A DNA stretch of 64,000 nt, from contig NC_050476.1 of assembly GCF_013373865.1 (NCBI RefSeq), positions 18,179,686 to 18,243,685 of the forward strand, read 5' to 3'. Each line of letters begins with the position of its first letter. The stretch's first letter is position 1. Under the pieces are notes generated by a model. That model worked only from the letters and a program-made list of their open reading frames with translations. It did no database searches and had not been told where the DNA came from. This stretch comes from Monomorium pharaonis (lineage: Eukaryota > Arthropoda > Insecta > Hymenoptera > Formicidae). Below, piece by piece: positions 23,389 to 34,112 of the stretch. The position numbers were made by a program, and so were the translations under genes.

Positions 23389-26300
23389 TTAATTGTCGCT
23401 TTCGCTTTCTTGTAGTTCCTCCTCGCGTTCGCGTCGATCGTCGTTTAAATTGACGTCGGCTGCTTGGCGATTTCGAGCACGTATGCCAGGATTCCGAACA
23501 GCCGCCTCTCTAACGACTACGTTCCGAGTACGTTGCTTTCCAAAGCGTACACCTTCAGATACTTCTTTAAAAAAATAATCGCGGTTAGGAGGTGGTTGAA
23601 AATTCACAGCGATGGCATCTGAAATAAAAAACAAACATGCTTAAATTTCTCACGTAGAGAAAGCTTTAAATATGTCAAATTTATTACAATTTTTTAATTA
23701 TCTATGTTATTCGGAAATTAACAATATTTGATTTATGACAATTTTTATTAACCTTTACACGGCAAAGGTTTAAATTAGTTTAAATTAGCTATGAGTGTCA
23801 ATTTTTGGGAAGAAACAAATTTTACCAACGGAGTCAGAAATTTGTATTCCCAGTTTTTTTAAGATTGTTGAATCCGAATTTGAAATTGAAATTACAAAAT
23901 ACAAAATGGCGAATCTATTATGGCTGATTAAATTAAGAAATATTTAATTAATTTTTTTTCAATAGTATTTACGTTGACAAGTTTTTTCAGAGCTAAAATT
24001 TATTTTTCGTAATTCAATGTTATATTGGATCCACCATTTTTAATTTTGCCATGTCGACTTCAAATTTATATTCAGCGACCTTAAAATTCTAAGGTATAAT
24101 TGATAGTAAATACTGTACCATGAACCTATTTTTCACATTATAGAGAATTAATCTGTCTTTAAATATTTTATATAAACATTAGAATTAATTTCTATACTAA
24201 ATTTTTTTATACTATAATACATGCGTATATTCTAAAAAATGAGACCTATTTTGAATATATTCACAGACAGGAATTTGACATTATTTTTTAATATTCGTCA
24301 GGTTCCAGATTTTAAAAGCTATAATGCTGTATAAACAAACAATTAATAATCAAATTTGTCTCACCGAAATTATTAACTCACCATAAATGGCTTTGATAAT
24401 TTTTGTATCGAATAATGGACGATTTCCCCGTTCTCCCCAGGCCGAATAGTGTCCAATTGTGACGTCTGATATTGACTCCTTCATGCAAAAGATGACGGCT
24501 TCGTGGACATTTCTTTCCCCAAGAAATGCCAAATAATCGACCTGTATTCGACATTAATTGAATACATTATGTTATTGCATTTTTTATATTATTTTATATT
24601 AGCTTAATTCCAGCAGACGAGAATTGATTAAAATTAATAGGTTTTTTAGATCAATGTCAATGTGTCTAAATTCGCTTATATTGTCCCTAAAAATAGAGTA
24701 AAATTAATTAATATTTTACTAAATGCAAAACTGAATCCTATTCTATTAACGTCTATGCATTAATGAGACTTAATAGTGTCCATGTAAAAAATGCTAATAC
24801 CGATAAAAAATGCTATAAATGTAATTTTTTTAAACCTTAAGGCTTCTAAGTACTCGTCACGGACATATTGAAAACGTGACGTCATAAGCGAGAAATAACA
24901 TGGTAGACACGTTGATGTTTTTTGCATATCATTTGTAAATAAAAGAAATTTGGATGAAACAAAATAATAAGATAGCTTTAAAGCACTTGTAAAAATTAGC
25001 TTTAACTATCCTTTCCCCCTCTGACAATTAATAAATAGTCGTAAGAGGCACGTAAAGTGAAGCCTATAACCTACAAAAATGGTAATAAAAAGCCTATAAT
25101 AAAATATAAATTGTAATATAACACACGTGTTATATTACAATTATATTGTTGAGTAAAAAGTTACAACTAATAGGCATGTTACACATAACTTGGTGTTTGC
25201 TGGGAATCCATTTTTGTTTTCCATGCATTTTTCATTTCTTATGTATCTGTAATACTCACAGCAGCTTCGTATTCTTCGTCGTTAATATTTTTGAATGCTA
25301 TCACTTCTTCCACAGACGACAGAGGGAACGACGTAGGTTTTGTAGGTATTACATTTATTCGCTTTCGTAACAATTTATCCAATTTCTTGTTGATCATTCT
25401 GAAAATGAAATATTGTACTTTATACGATCTTGTGTGACCAGTTATAATTACTGAGAGGGGCCATCTTACTTTGCCCAAGTTGAAATAAGAATTACCAGTG
25501 AATTAAACATATTTCAAAATGGAATTGTGCTAAATATTAACTCTCACCGTGCACTAAGATTCGAGTAATCGGTTCCACAAAAGCTGTAACTGTAACGTTT
25601 AAACCTCATTACTCGAAAAGTATTTGAAAAAGGTACTCGAGAGTTAACATTTAGTCCAATTCCATTTTAAAATATATCCAATCCACTGGTAATAATCGCT
25701 TCTTATTTTAACTTGGATAAAGTAAGATGATCCTTTAGAGCTCTTTTTGAAAAAGTTTCTGCATTTATCACATTTCTACGCATACATACATGTTTCATAT
25801 TTACGAATATATCACGTATAATGTAAAAATGCAGTGAGGAGAATTGAGCCGCTCAAAAGAAAAAATTTTGTAAGAAAGACATTTACTTACTGCAAATCAT
25901 CTTTGGTTAGTAGCTTTTCGGTTACCTCCAGTAAAGTTCTAAAAATACCAAATTATGAAGTTACTATATACTAACAGAAAATGAAAATTTTTAAACATGA
26001 CACCACTGCGGAGTCCAACAGTTTGGAAAATTAAACTTTACTGATAGATGTTATATTAAATAATCGTCATACAAAAAATTATGATTTTCATTATTTTCTG
26101 CAAATTTCATTAATTTTTTTATTATAAACGTTACTTCTAAAATCTGAAAATCTGTAACAATTTTAAATTCCACACAGTACCAAATATCAAATCTGCAATA
26201 TTCTAGCGATGATATCAAAGACATTCTAACAATGTCAGCAGATCAACGCCTTATGTCCGATATTTTGCAATGTTCTGGCGACATTCTGATGTTATTTGGT

Positions 26301-27891
26301 GCTATGCAAATTATATATAAAAGTAATCTGATATTACATAAAATGAATGCAATTACAATTATACAAAAGACGATTCGACTTACTTATTGTACTCCTCCTT
26401 TGTGACGAGTTTGTCGATTTTCTCTCGCAGTATCCTGATACAATAATTTTCAATAATGAAATTATTCTTAAGGCATCAACAAGCATCTTTTCTAACACGT
26501 ACCGTATTTCGTCGTTTTGCATGGTATGGGTAGAGTTATTGTTGTATTGAGGAATGTCTTTCAGCATTGATTGACGAGTATTTTCAGGTCCTTCCCGCAG
26601 ATCCATATATTGGTCCTGAAAATCGACGGTTGTTGCAGGAGAGCGAGACATTGTGATGCACGTTGCCGATGATGCTTCGTATTGACGTTGCTCAGTAAAC
26701 CTGTTTCCGCAAAGCATTGCGTTGTCGTATCGTGGCTGCGCAAAGTTTTCGAAAGGCTGGTAACAGTTCGACTTGGAGACGTTAATGTTACAAGCGCTTC
26801 CGCATATGGAGGGGTCTGCAGATCCTATTGAGTACGCCAATGGCAGTCGCGGCAATAGCGGCATATACGTTTTTTCCATGACGTTTTTGGGTGTGACGGG
26901 ACCTGTAGTATCCGCTACGACTGGTTCCAGTGGCGTCAATCCGAATACTTGACTAGCACTCGGATGATTCGGAGTGACATTTTCGGCACTTAGGTTTCTC
27001 CGTAAGTTATCAATATGTTCGTCAATGTCTTTCTCGTTTTCCTTATTGCCAGCAGTAGTAGTCTTCTTCCTATAAGTCTCTGGTTCAGATGATGTTGTAA
27101 CGTTTTTTTTCGGTTTTTGGGTGATACGTGTTGGATGACCTTCCCTGCAATTTGAATCATTACTATAATTAAATAATTTTTGAAATATCTCATAGTTTCG
27201 AACCTTTTTGGCACCAATATATATATGTATAAGTTTATAAGTAAATACATCGTGTGTTTACCGATTTGACTGTCCTGTACGCTTTTGGACAATATCACCT
27301 TGTCGCTTAAACGATGAAACGATTCCAGCATTCATCCTGCAACACATCACAAACATTATTTTTTTAATTAATTGCGGTGTTATTGGTTATTTAAAATGTT
27401 GAATTATAATGGCATGCAAAGATTTTATCATGCTATATTACATAACTATTTTATACTATATAAATACACATATAATTGTACAAAATTGTGTTCTTATCAG
27501 AGATCATGTAACGTGTTATCTTTATTAACAACATTCTTTATTGAAGTAACAAATATGTAAAAATTATTAACAAACGTTCTATAAAACTAACACCTCTCAT
27601 AAAACATTTTACACAAAAATATCAATATCAATTTTATATTAATGTTTCTCTTTTTATTTAACTTAATAATAAACATACCTATACAGCATTAAACATTTCT
27701 GAAACATAACAGAAATATTTAATGTCGTATGGGGAGTTGTAAAACTATATTCAGTTCACATGAAATAACACATGTACTACTGCAATAAAGGATCTAACAG
27801 TACAGAATTACCGTTTCAATTGTCCCATTTGTATTGAAGTTTTGCTGATACCACGTCGTCTCGACGAGACCTTCCGGTTTCCTGAACTCAT
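23389..27891 (-). CDS. DUF4806 domain protein, 8 exons, 474 aa, intact
   Basis: Exons in transcript order are 27812-27891 (ATG at 27891-27889), 27262-27336, 26503-27144, 26384-26434, 25891-25938, 25260-25398, 24382-24541 and 23389-23618 (TAA). All seven introns are GT-AG and every phase matches, giving 1,425 nt without a break. The N-terminus is short, basic and Ser/Arg-rich (likely nuclear). A long Thr/Pro/Asn-rich low-complexity region follows (about residues 52-265). Three short heptad-like modules encoded by exons 4, 5 and early 6 come next (IDKLVTKEEYNK, TEKLLTKDDLQ, LDKLLRKR). The DUF4806 core spans exons 6-7 (FPLSSVEEVIAF ... YLAFLGERNVHEAVIFCMKE ... YSAWGERGNRPLFDTKIIKA), and the tail is acidic/Arg-rich. 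The family's function is unknown. It lies about 500 bp downstream of, and in the same direction as, a broken transposase gene, so it may be the accessory gene of a two-gene transposon or a domesticated copy. The domain call rests on memory of the family. Confidence 0.8.
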
Positions 27892-28279
27892 TGTTCAGCT
27901 TGATTGCACCTTGAATATGAAATGAAGAAGTTAAATACTAAAATAGTAAGGAGAAAAGATGATTCTCACGCATTTCTCACAGATTGAACTGTCTAGCAAT
28001 AATGAAATTAACGTGAACAAGAAATAAAAAAAGCTGTGTATATAAACTACTTGTAAAATGTTTAAGTGTCCGTTTCATTACAGTTTTTGCTCTTAGCATA
28101 ATCCGGTATCAACGACGCGGACGTGGCAGAAATCTGATCCCGTATATGTGTATAAGTGTGTAGGTGTGTGTATGTGTGTATGCGGCGTGCGTGCGTGCGT
28201 GTAAAGACGCGGACCCCACGGCTCATTACTTCCGTAGTAAGACTCCAAAATGCTCTCTATATGCATGTGTGTTTACGTG

Positions 28280-28283
<4 letters not shown>

Positions 28284-28319
<36 letters not shown>

Positions 28320-28335
28320 CGCGCGCACGCGCGAG
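28284..28335 (+). repeat. (TG)n followed by alternating CG-rich purine-pyrimidine tract
   Basis: About 15 TG repeats run directly into GCGCGCACGCGCGCACGCGCG. The whole tract of about 50 bp alternates purine and pyrimidine, the pattern favoured for Z-DNA. It lies between the 3' end of the transposase relic and the first exon of the DUF4806 gene, in what would be that gene's upstream region. Confidence 0.9.
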
Positions 28336-28393
28336 CTGAATTGTAAAACAAATTTAACAAAGATTTACCCAACCAGACCTCACCTTAATTCAT

Positions 28394-30564
28394 TTATAAC
28401 AAGGATGAAACAACGAACTTGTCTGGAACGAACTCATCTCCTTCATCAACGTTGACATCTGATTCGTTGCTACTCTGAACTCTCCAATACGGCATCAAAT
28501 AACATTTTATTTTGACTTCATTCAAAGTAACTATCTTTAAATTCTCAGATAATGCGGAACACACGACAATTTCTAATGCGGATGATGGAATAGCAACATC
28601 ATACAAGTCTTCGACGATTTGAAACTTGTTCAATACCAAATAATAGATGTCATCGATATTAACAATATTGCGTACGACACATATTGAACGATTATTTAAA
28701 ATGATGCATCTATCGCCTAAAGAATCAACGTGAATAAAGAATTTCTCAGTCCGTAGTTTCTTATACTAAACACAGCGTAAGGATAATTGTGAAGGTAAAG
28801 GGCCGTCACAGTGCCTTTGGAAGACTTTAATTACATTGGTAACAATTGAAGATTTAAGTTCCTCCCTTTTCTCTCTTTCAGCTAGTCTGAGGGCAAACTG
28901 TTGCAAAGGACTATGGGGCTTCCTATAAATTGCTCTAAAAAACTTCATATTGTTTTCATAAGGAAATGCCGAAAAAGTGTCGAGTGGATCTAGACGTTCA
29001 GCATCTTGTGCTAAGTGCAGCAATGCATGCACATTGTACGTTAGAAAAGTTAGCTTATAAAAGCGTGGACAAATTTCGACAAACTTCTCTAATGCAAGCT
29101 TTGCAAAGTTTCTCAAAGTTGGTGAGAGTGGAGAGGAACATAGTGCACGAATAGCCGCGTGAAAAAGCAAGAAGTGCTTGTAACCTTGCTCGTCCATAAT
29201 ACCTCGCAAAACTACGGGTCCAGTATACAAAGTGAACTGACGACCTTCCGTTGCTTTATAATCTTTGTAATCAGACAATGGTCTCGGCTTTCTTGAAAAT
29301 TCTCGCGGGCAATACTGCGCAATACATTCAAGTCTTTTTGAAATTTGATCTTGATTTCGACCAGACAATTTCATTTTTTTTCCATGTTTGCCAGTAACCC
29401 AAGACATCAACAATTTTTTGGCGACACCGATGCAAATTAAATGCATATACTCAACGGGTACCTGTGACACTAATCCAATGGGTAAACGAGATAGGGGGCT
29501 TGATCCCTTATGATGCTCATCATCGACAAGTCGTGCATATTCGTCGTTGGTCCGAATGCAATGTTTTATGCCAGTGAAGACCATGTGGCCATCGCAAGAG
29601 ATACCAACTACTTTGCATTTTGAACACGGATGACTGGAAGTATGACCGAAACAATTTAACAGCCACGAGCGTGCAGGCGCGTCTGCAATGAAGGCCCTCA
29701 ATGTAACAGGGATTTTTTTTTAATGAAAATGATACCACCTGTCTCAATGATTTCAAGAACGTCTTCAATAAAGTCATTAAGGAAATCGTCGATATTTGCA
29801 GGTTTTTTTGATCCTTTGTAGATCCCTACAATTTCAGGTTTGCTGCGTGAAATGTTTGCAACCAAACATTGAATAGGCCAAATTTGCACACTGCCAGATT
29901 TATTTAATCTAGCACCATCAGTACTCCAATCGATGTGAAGTATATCTGGTAATAAATGTGATGGAGTTTTCAATAAAATGCGAGTAAGGGCCTTTTTAAG
30001 CCCAACATGAAAATATTCCCCGGGATAAATATTGCGCACTTGAGGACTAACTCGAGGAGTATTCAAAAGCGTTCGCATATCTTGTGGAAGATAAGCGAGT
30101 TGCGGAAGGGTATGCAGTACTTTTAAAATAATGTTCCCTTGTATATGCGTGAGATTTCCCTTTACAAAAGCCGATGCTAGAGATTCTTGAAACGCCTGAG
30201 TAGGTTCCATCACCTCCTCGTTATTGCAATTTACAAGAGCGGAATTGGTGTTGTCAGAATGGATTGAACCAACACTATCAACATCAACAGAAACCAAAGT
30301 AGATGGTCCAGAGCAAAGTTCATTAATAACAGACATTGCCGAATCAGGCCAACTTTTAGAGTTAGGAGACAACACTCTGTCATTAATGCAAGGATCGTGT
30401 GCAACCTCCGTTGCCTGACTTTTTGGGCGCATATCAGTACTCATTTCATTACTTTGCTGCAACTGTCGCAGTAAATTGGAGCGTTGACGTGATGTTACCT
30501 TGTACATCGGTTTCCGGCCTCTAAACTTTGACTGCGACTTTGGCCTCCTTTTGTAGGGATTCAT
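28394..30564 (-). pseudogene. Transposase-domain protein, frameshifted and with an in-frame stop
   Basis: Start ATG at 30564-30562 (MNPYKRRPKSQSKF). A single long exon of about 720 codons extends to TAA at 28394. The N-terminal half is Ser/Asn-rich, then HIDWSTDGARLNKSGSVQIW, then after a frame change FIADAPARSWLLNCFGH, SCDGHMVFTG, DDEHHKGSSPL and QVPVEYMHLICIGVAKKLL. These are the conserved blocks of the transposase-domain proteins that are abundant in ant genomes (possibly related to EnSpm/CACTA transposases). Two breaks are visible. A run of nine A (plus-strand T at 29713-29721) shifts the frame between the halves, and a TAG (28766-28768) replaces one codon before KKLRTEKFF, after which the frame stays open to the natural end (YLMPYWRVQ). 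Upstream ATGs up to 30843 lie in a frame that is open by chance. Probably inactive. Confidence 0.75.
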
Positions 30565-31443
30565 GTCACCGTTAATGCAAAGACTTGAACTTGAGTTTAA
30601 TTTTTTAAATGAGGAATAAATAAAAAGAAAAGATTGTAATAATTTTAAAAAATACGCAATATTTCTAACTGTGGAAAAGACTGACATCCGCATAAAATAG
30701 TAATAAACCCAACCTAACAAAACCGAACTATAAGTTAACAAAAAGAATAAAAATAACCAAAAGAAACCAGCTTGACCGAAATCGAAACCAAAGGAACAAA
30801 ACCAAGTAGTACAATCTGAAATTGAAAAAGTATATAAATGCATTGCGTGATCGTGGACCTAGCCCGAGTTTCAGATTTGTGGGCAAATAAAACATAAAGT
30901 TGTATTTAAAACAATTATATGAAATAAAAAGAAATGAATAAATTCTACAATTATATCAATTGTGCTTAATATGTGTTTAATATATTTATAATCGCATACT
31001 AATAATGTAACTATGCAAGCACCAAGTGTATGAATATATTAGACACTAATAGATCGATTGTCACGATTGATTCAAAGCAATACTTAGTTCACATTATTTA
31101 AAAATCTACTTCTGAGATATGTTGGTGTACTAATTTTTTAAACAAACATTTACGATATATATAATATATCTTAATATAGCATATAATATTTCAAAACATG
31201 TCAATACAAAATTAAAAACCTGTTATTAATTTTCTATCAACACCATTGAAACATTTTACATCCTAAATTATAAATATATATGTCTTAATGTTTCTTTAAG
31301 AAATTAATACACTACCGCTTTGACAAATGCCATGTTTTTAAGATAAACTGCGACCAGTTTATCTGGTCGCAGTTTGTCACATGTTGATAGAAAATTAGTA
31401 AACTAAGCATTGCTTTGAACCAAATATGTATGGAATTATTGGC
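30565..31443. other. AT-rich sequence upstream of the transposase relic
   Basis: No gene. From about 31110 to 31335 it carries the first copy of a sequence that recurs at about 31740-32240 (shared phrases AAACAAACATTTACGA and CATTACCGCTT-like ends). A 5' terminal repeat of the transposase element was sought here and not found. Confidence 0.4.
31342..31375. repeat. Perfect hairpin with two overlapping alternative stems
   Basis: AAACTGCGACCAG (31345-31357) pairs perfectly with CTGGTCGCAGTTT (31363-31375) around a 5-base loop. Alternatively GATAAACTG (31342-31350) pairs with CAGTTTATC (31355-31363). The two stems exclude each other. Confidence 0.85.
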
Positions 31444-31566
31444 CTAGTTTACACCGAGCACTTGGTACGCGTATCAAATAGTAAATAACTAGTGAATGTT
31501 TAATCATTGGCTGATCAGCTTAAATTCACTACTTGATACGCGTACCAAGTGCTCGGTGTAAACTAG
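31444..31566. mobile_element. Palindromic MITE, 123 bp
   Basis: CTAGTTTACACCGAGCACTT followed by GGTACGCGTATCAA is repeated inverted at the right end, ending GGTGTAAACTAG. The stems are about 34 bp with one or two mismatches. A degenerate relative lies at about 35540-35630. Confidence 0.8.
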
Positions 31567-31739
31567 AGCATTATTTTTCAAATATATATGTACATAAACT
31601 TTGAATGACTTCTTAGTACTAATCTATCATATGTAATAAAATATCATTGAATTAAGTGTACATATATTAAGCAAAATCTTATATGGTGGACAATCAATAA
31701 ATGTTTAGAAACTGTTGATAGGAAATCTCCACTTCTGAG

Positions 31740-32240
31740 GTATGTGTATGAGGTATGTGAGTATGTCAGTGTACTGATTTGTTAAACAAACATTTACGAC
31801 ATATATAATATAACATTTCATACAGCTGTCAACATGAAATGGAAAACTTGTTAATTATTTTTCTAACAGCATTTGCTGTTTTCTATTTATGTTAAAGTGA
31901 GACTAAGTCACTCAGTGATGTAAATATTTTATACTCAGATAGTGACATCATTACTCAGTGATTTAAAAAACCGTGCAAGTGATTATGCTTATTAATTTTA
32001 ATGACAAAATTATCGCAATACATAACCTTATTTTTAAAGTGCGAGACTCAGTAAAGTATACGGTCTTGAAATTGCTCAGATTGTAGGAAAAAAACTCAGT
32101 TGAATCTCACTTGTGAGAATGCAAAAAGAATGTGCATTCAATTGAGTTATAACGTCACAAGTGAGAACTTATCTGAGGTTTGATGTAAATGGAAAACAGT
32201 AATTAAAACTTTCGGTACATTACCGCTTCGACAAACCTTA
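31740..32240. repeat. Second copy of a duplicated segment, split by a MITE
   Basis: The parts outside 31869-32203 resemble 31110-31335 in the same orientation (TGTTAAACAAACATTTACGA, then AAACTTGTTAATTATTTT, then ACATTACCGCTTCGACAAA). The first copy lacks the MITE. Confidence 0.55.
31869..32203. mobile_element. MITE of about 335 bp rich in ACTCAGTGA words
   Basis: The ends CTGTTTTCTATTTATGTTAA and the inverse of CTGTTTTCCATTTACATCAA form a 21 bp imperfect TIR. The interior repeats ACTCAGTGA, GTGAGA and CTCACTTGTGAGA on both strands. It interrupts the duplicated segment that surrounds it. Confidence 0.55.
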
Positions 32241-32418
32241 TATTTGTAATACGAAGGAGGATCCTCGTCTCAGAACACAAAATCGTCTTTTATTTTTTAT
32301 TATAATGACTTCTTCGCCAAAGAGTGTTATTGTTGATGTTTTTCGCTTATCTTTTCGCAGACGCTTTGTTCAAGATGGAAGGATTAAGGTGCAGTTACAT
32401 GCAAGCGTCGAGGGTCGA

Positions 32419-32463
32419 GCGTCAAGAAGCTGCGCAGAAGATTATTGCGCAGCTTCTTGACGC
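32419..32463. repeat. Perfect 18 bp hairpin
   Basis: GCGTCAAGAAGCTGCGCA is followed after 9 bases by its exact reverse complement TGCGCAGCTTCTTGACGC. It sits in a locally G+C-richer stretch. It could be the core of a short MITE (the flanks TGCAGTTACATG and CTGCAGTCACAGG are also roughly inverted) or a structured RNA. Confidence 0.8.
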
Positions 32464-32514
32464 TGCAGTCACAGGCGCCTTTTAAACATATATTTTTACA
32501 AAAAATGTTTAACG

Positions 32515-32577
32515 ACTATGCTTAAGACAGTACTTAACATGATCTTAAATATAAGATTTGACTATGAATACCGGCTT
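32515..32577. repeat. Half copy of the GGCCGGTATTCATAGTC MITE
   Basis: TTAAGACAGTACTTAACATG, ATCTTAAATATAAGAT and GACTATGAATACCGGC match the right half of the complete copies at 33408-33552 and 34113-34258. The left half is absent or replaced. Confidence 0.6.
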
Positions 32578-32659
32578 AACAATATCAAACCAACCGGCGT
32601 GTAATTTTATTTGTTTTTCTTTACCGCCAATAAAACTTTAAATTTTTTAGCACTAAGGA

Positions 32660-33077
32660 AAATGAGCCATGCTTGCCGACAAATTGTCGCCCATGAAGAA
32701 TAATCTTATGATGTCAACAAATTGTCGACATCAAGATGTAGTTTAGGAAATTCATCAATATACAATAAATATTCTGTTTCTTGTGTACAACGTTTGATAA
32801 CATAAGCGTCGTCATTTTGCCGTCACATTGCCGTATATGATACTAGATACGAAATGCGAGCTCATAGCATACCGGCAATTTGCTGTCAAAATGAAGAGTT
32901 TATTATTCCTCAATGCATGCTCTCACAATTTCATAAACTCATGAAGATTATTTGCCTTCCTGATGCTAACTCTGTTCCATGTTAAATTACGATGAGAGCA
33001 AATTGTGGGCAAGTTCACAACAATACATACAATGCATTAGTTTGCCCGATATGTTCAATCTCGCGTGGCTATCTGGG
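32660..33077. mobile_element. Right end and body of a GGCTATCTGGG element
   Basis: It ends GTGGCTATCTGGG at 33077, the inverse of the CCCAGATAGCC start at 22488. The body repeats GCCGACAAATTGTCG, TCGACATCAAGATG and TTGCCGTCACATTGCCG on both strands. The left end could not be located. Confidence 0.45.
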
Positions 33078-33229
33078 AAGTAAGAAGTAAAAGTGAGGTA
33101 ATTTCCTTCTGCGCTGTGATGGACCGAGCGTTAAGAAAAGTAGGAGAAGTAAAACGAAATAAAAATAATTTATTTTTATACTTACGCCCTTATGCCAACT
33201 TTCTTACACTGGATTAATCTTTTTAATAA

Positions 33230-33403
33230 ACCCGGTTTCATCAACGCGAGTTAATCTAATCGGTCGATTATTTTGGGTTATTCCATTGGAATTGACCAAT
33301 CGCATTTGTTAATTTTATTTAAGACAAATACGATTGGTCAATTCCAATGGAATAATCTAAAATAATCGACCAATTAGATTAACTCACGTTGGCGAAACCG
33401 GCT
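33230..33403. mobile_element. Palindromic MITE with ACCCGGTTTC ends
   Basis: Left arm ACCCGGTTTCATCAACG, GAGTTAATCTAATCGG and ATTGACCAATCGCATTTG, with the right arm inverted (GAAACCGGC). The interior AATTCCAATGGAATAATC is shared with the element at 33953-34109, so the two are subfamilies of one group. Confidence 0.75.
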
Positions 33404-33407
33404 CATA

Positions 33408-33552
33408 GGCCGGTATTTATAGTCGGATCTTATATTTAAGATCATCTTAAGTACTGTCTTAAGATGCCATCAGCCAATCACAGAGCCGTATTAGCATCTT
33501 AAGACATTGCTTGAGACGATCTTGAAATAAAATTTGACTATGAATACCGGCC
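33408..33552. mobile_element. Harbinger-like MITE, GGCCGGTATT ends, 145 bp
   Basis: Ends GGCCGGTATTTATAGTC and GACTATGAATACCGGCC. Between them TCTTAAGATG and CATCTTAAGAC words form a near-complete palindrome. ATA lies on both sides. GG-starting ends with a 3 bp A/T target duplication are typical of PIF/Harbinger elements. Confidence 0.7.
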
Positions 33553-33570
33553 ATAGTCTTATGCGAGTGA

Positions 33571-33691
33571 GTCCCAGATGCGCACAGTAACAAACGGACA
33601 CCACCAATCAAATTCTATAAATTCATCCTAACCCTAACCAACCCAGCAATCTGATTGGTGGTGTCCGTTTGTTACTGTGCGCATCTGGGAC
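33571..33691. mobile_element. Palindromic MITE with 40 bp perfect or near-perfect arms
   Basis: GTCCCAGATGCGCACAGTAA then CAAACGGACACCACCAATCA is repeated inverted at the right end. The loop contains CCTAACCCTAACC. No clear target duplication. Confidence 0.8.
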
Positions 33692-33702
33692 ACTCCCTCT
33701 TA

Positions 33703-33860
33703 TGCGGGGACTACAATGGCAGCAGGAGTAATGAAGTAGAAGTAAGAAGTAAGAAATATGAAATGAGATTTGCCCATTTCGTTTACTCCCGGTTTTTAAT
33801 TGGTCAATTGTTACTCTTACTCCTTATTCCATTACTTCTGCTGCCATTGTAAACCCCGCA
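33703..33860. mobile_element. Palindromic MITE with TTA target duplication, 158 bp
   Basis: The ends are TGCGGGGACTACAATGGCAG and the inverse of TGCGGGGTTTACAATGGCAG. TTA flanks both sides (33700-33702 and 33861-33863). Interior GGAGTAATGAAGTAGAAGTA and AATTGGTCAATTGTTACTC. Related copies are nested in Arl5 intron 2 at 42297-42605. Confidence 0.8.
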
Positions 33861-33952
33861 TTATCCCAGACAGCATCTAAGACTAAAAGATGACGAAAAA
33901 TTAATTGACATTTTTAAGTTATCTTTTCGTCAAAGCCAAAAGACGTCAGTAA

Positions 33953-34109
33953 GGCCCGGTTCCACAACTCATGGTTAAATTAACTGGCCGATTATTCTAT
34001 TAAAATTGACCAATCGTATTTGACGTTAAGCAAAATTAACAAATACGATTGGTCAATTCCAATGGAATAATCGGCCAGTTAATTTAACCGTGAGTTGTGG
34101 AACCGGGCC
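33953..34109. mobile_element. Harbinger-like MITE with TAA target duplication, 157 bp
   Basis: Ends GGCCCGGTTCCACAACTCA and its inverse TGAGTTGTGGAACCGGGCC. TAA on both sides (33950-33952 and 34110-34112). Nearly full-length palindrome with GGCCGATTATTC and TTGACCAATCGTATTTG in each arm. Confidence 0.85.
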
Positions 34110-34112
34110 TAA

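Noticed and set aside
33620..33640. CCCTAACCCTAACC resembling telomeric repeats
   Set aside because: Only two units, located in the loop of a MITE; insect telomeres use a different repeat.
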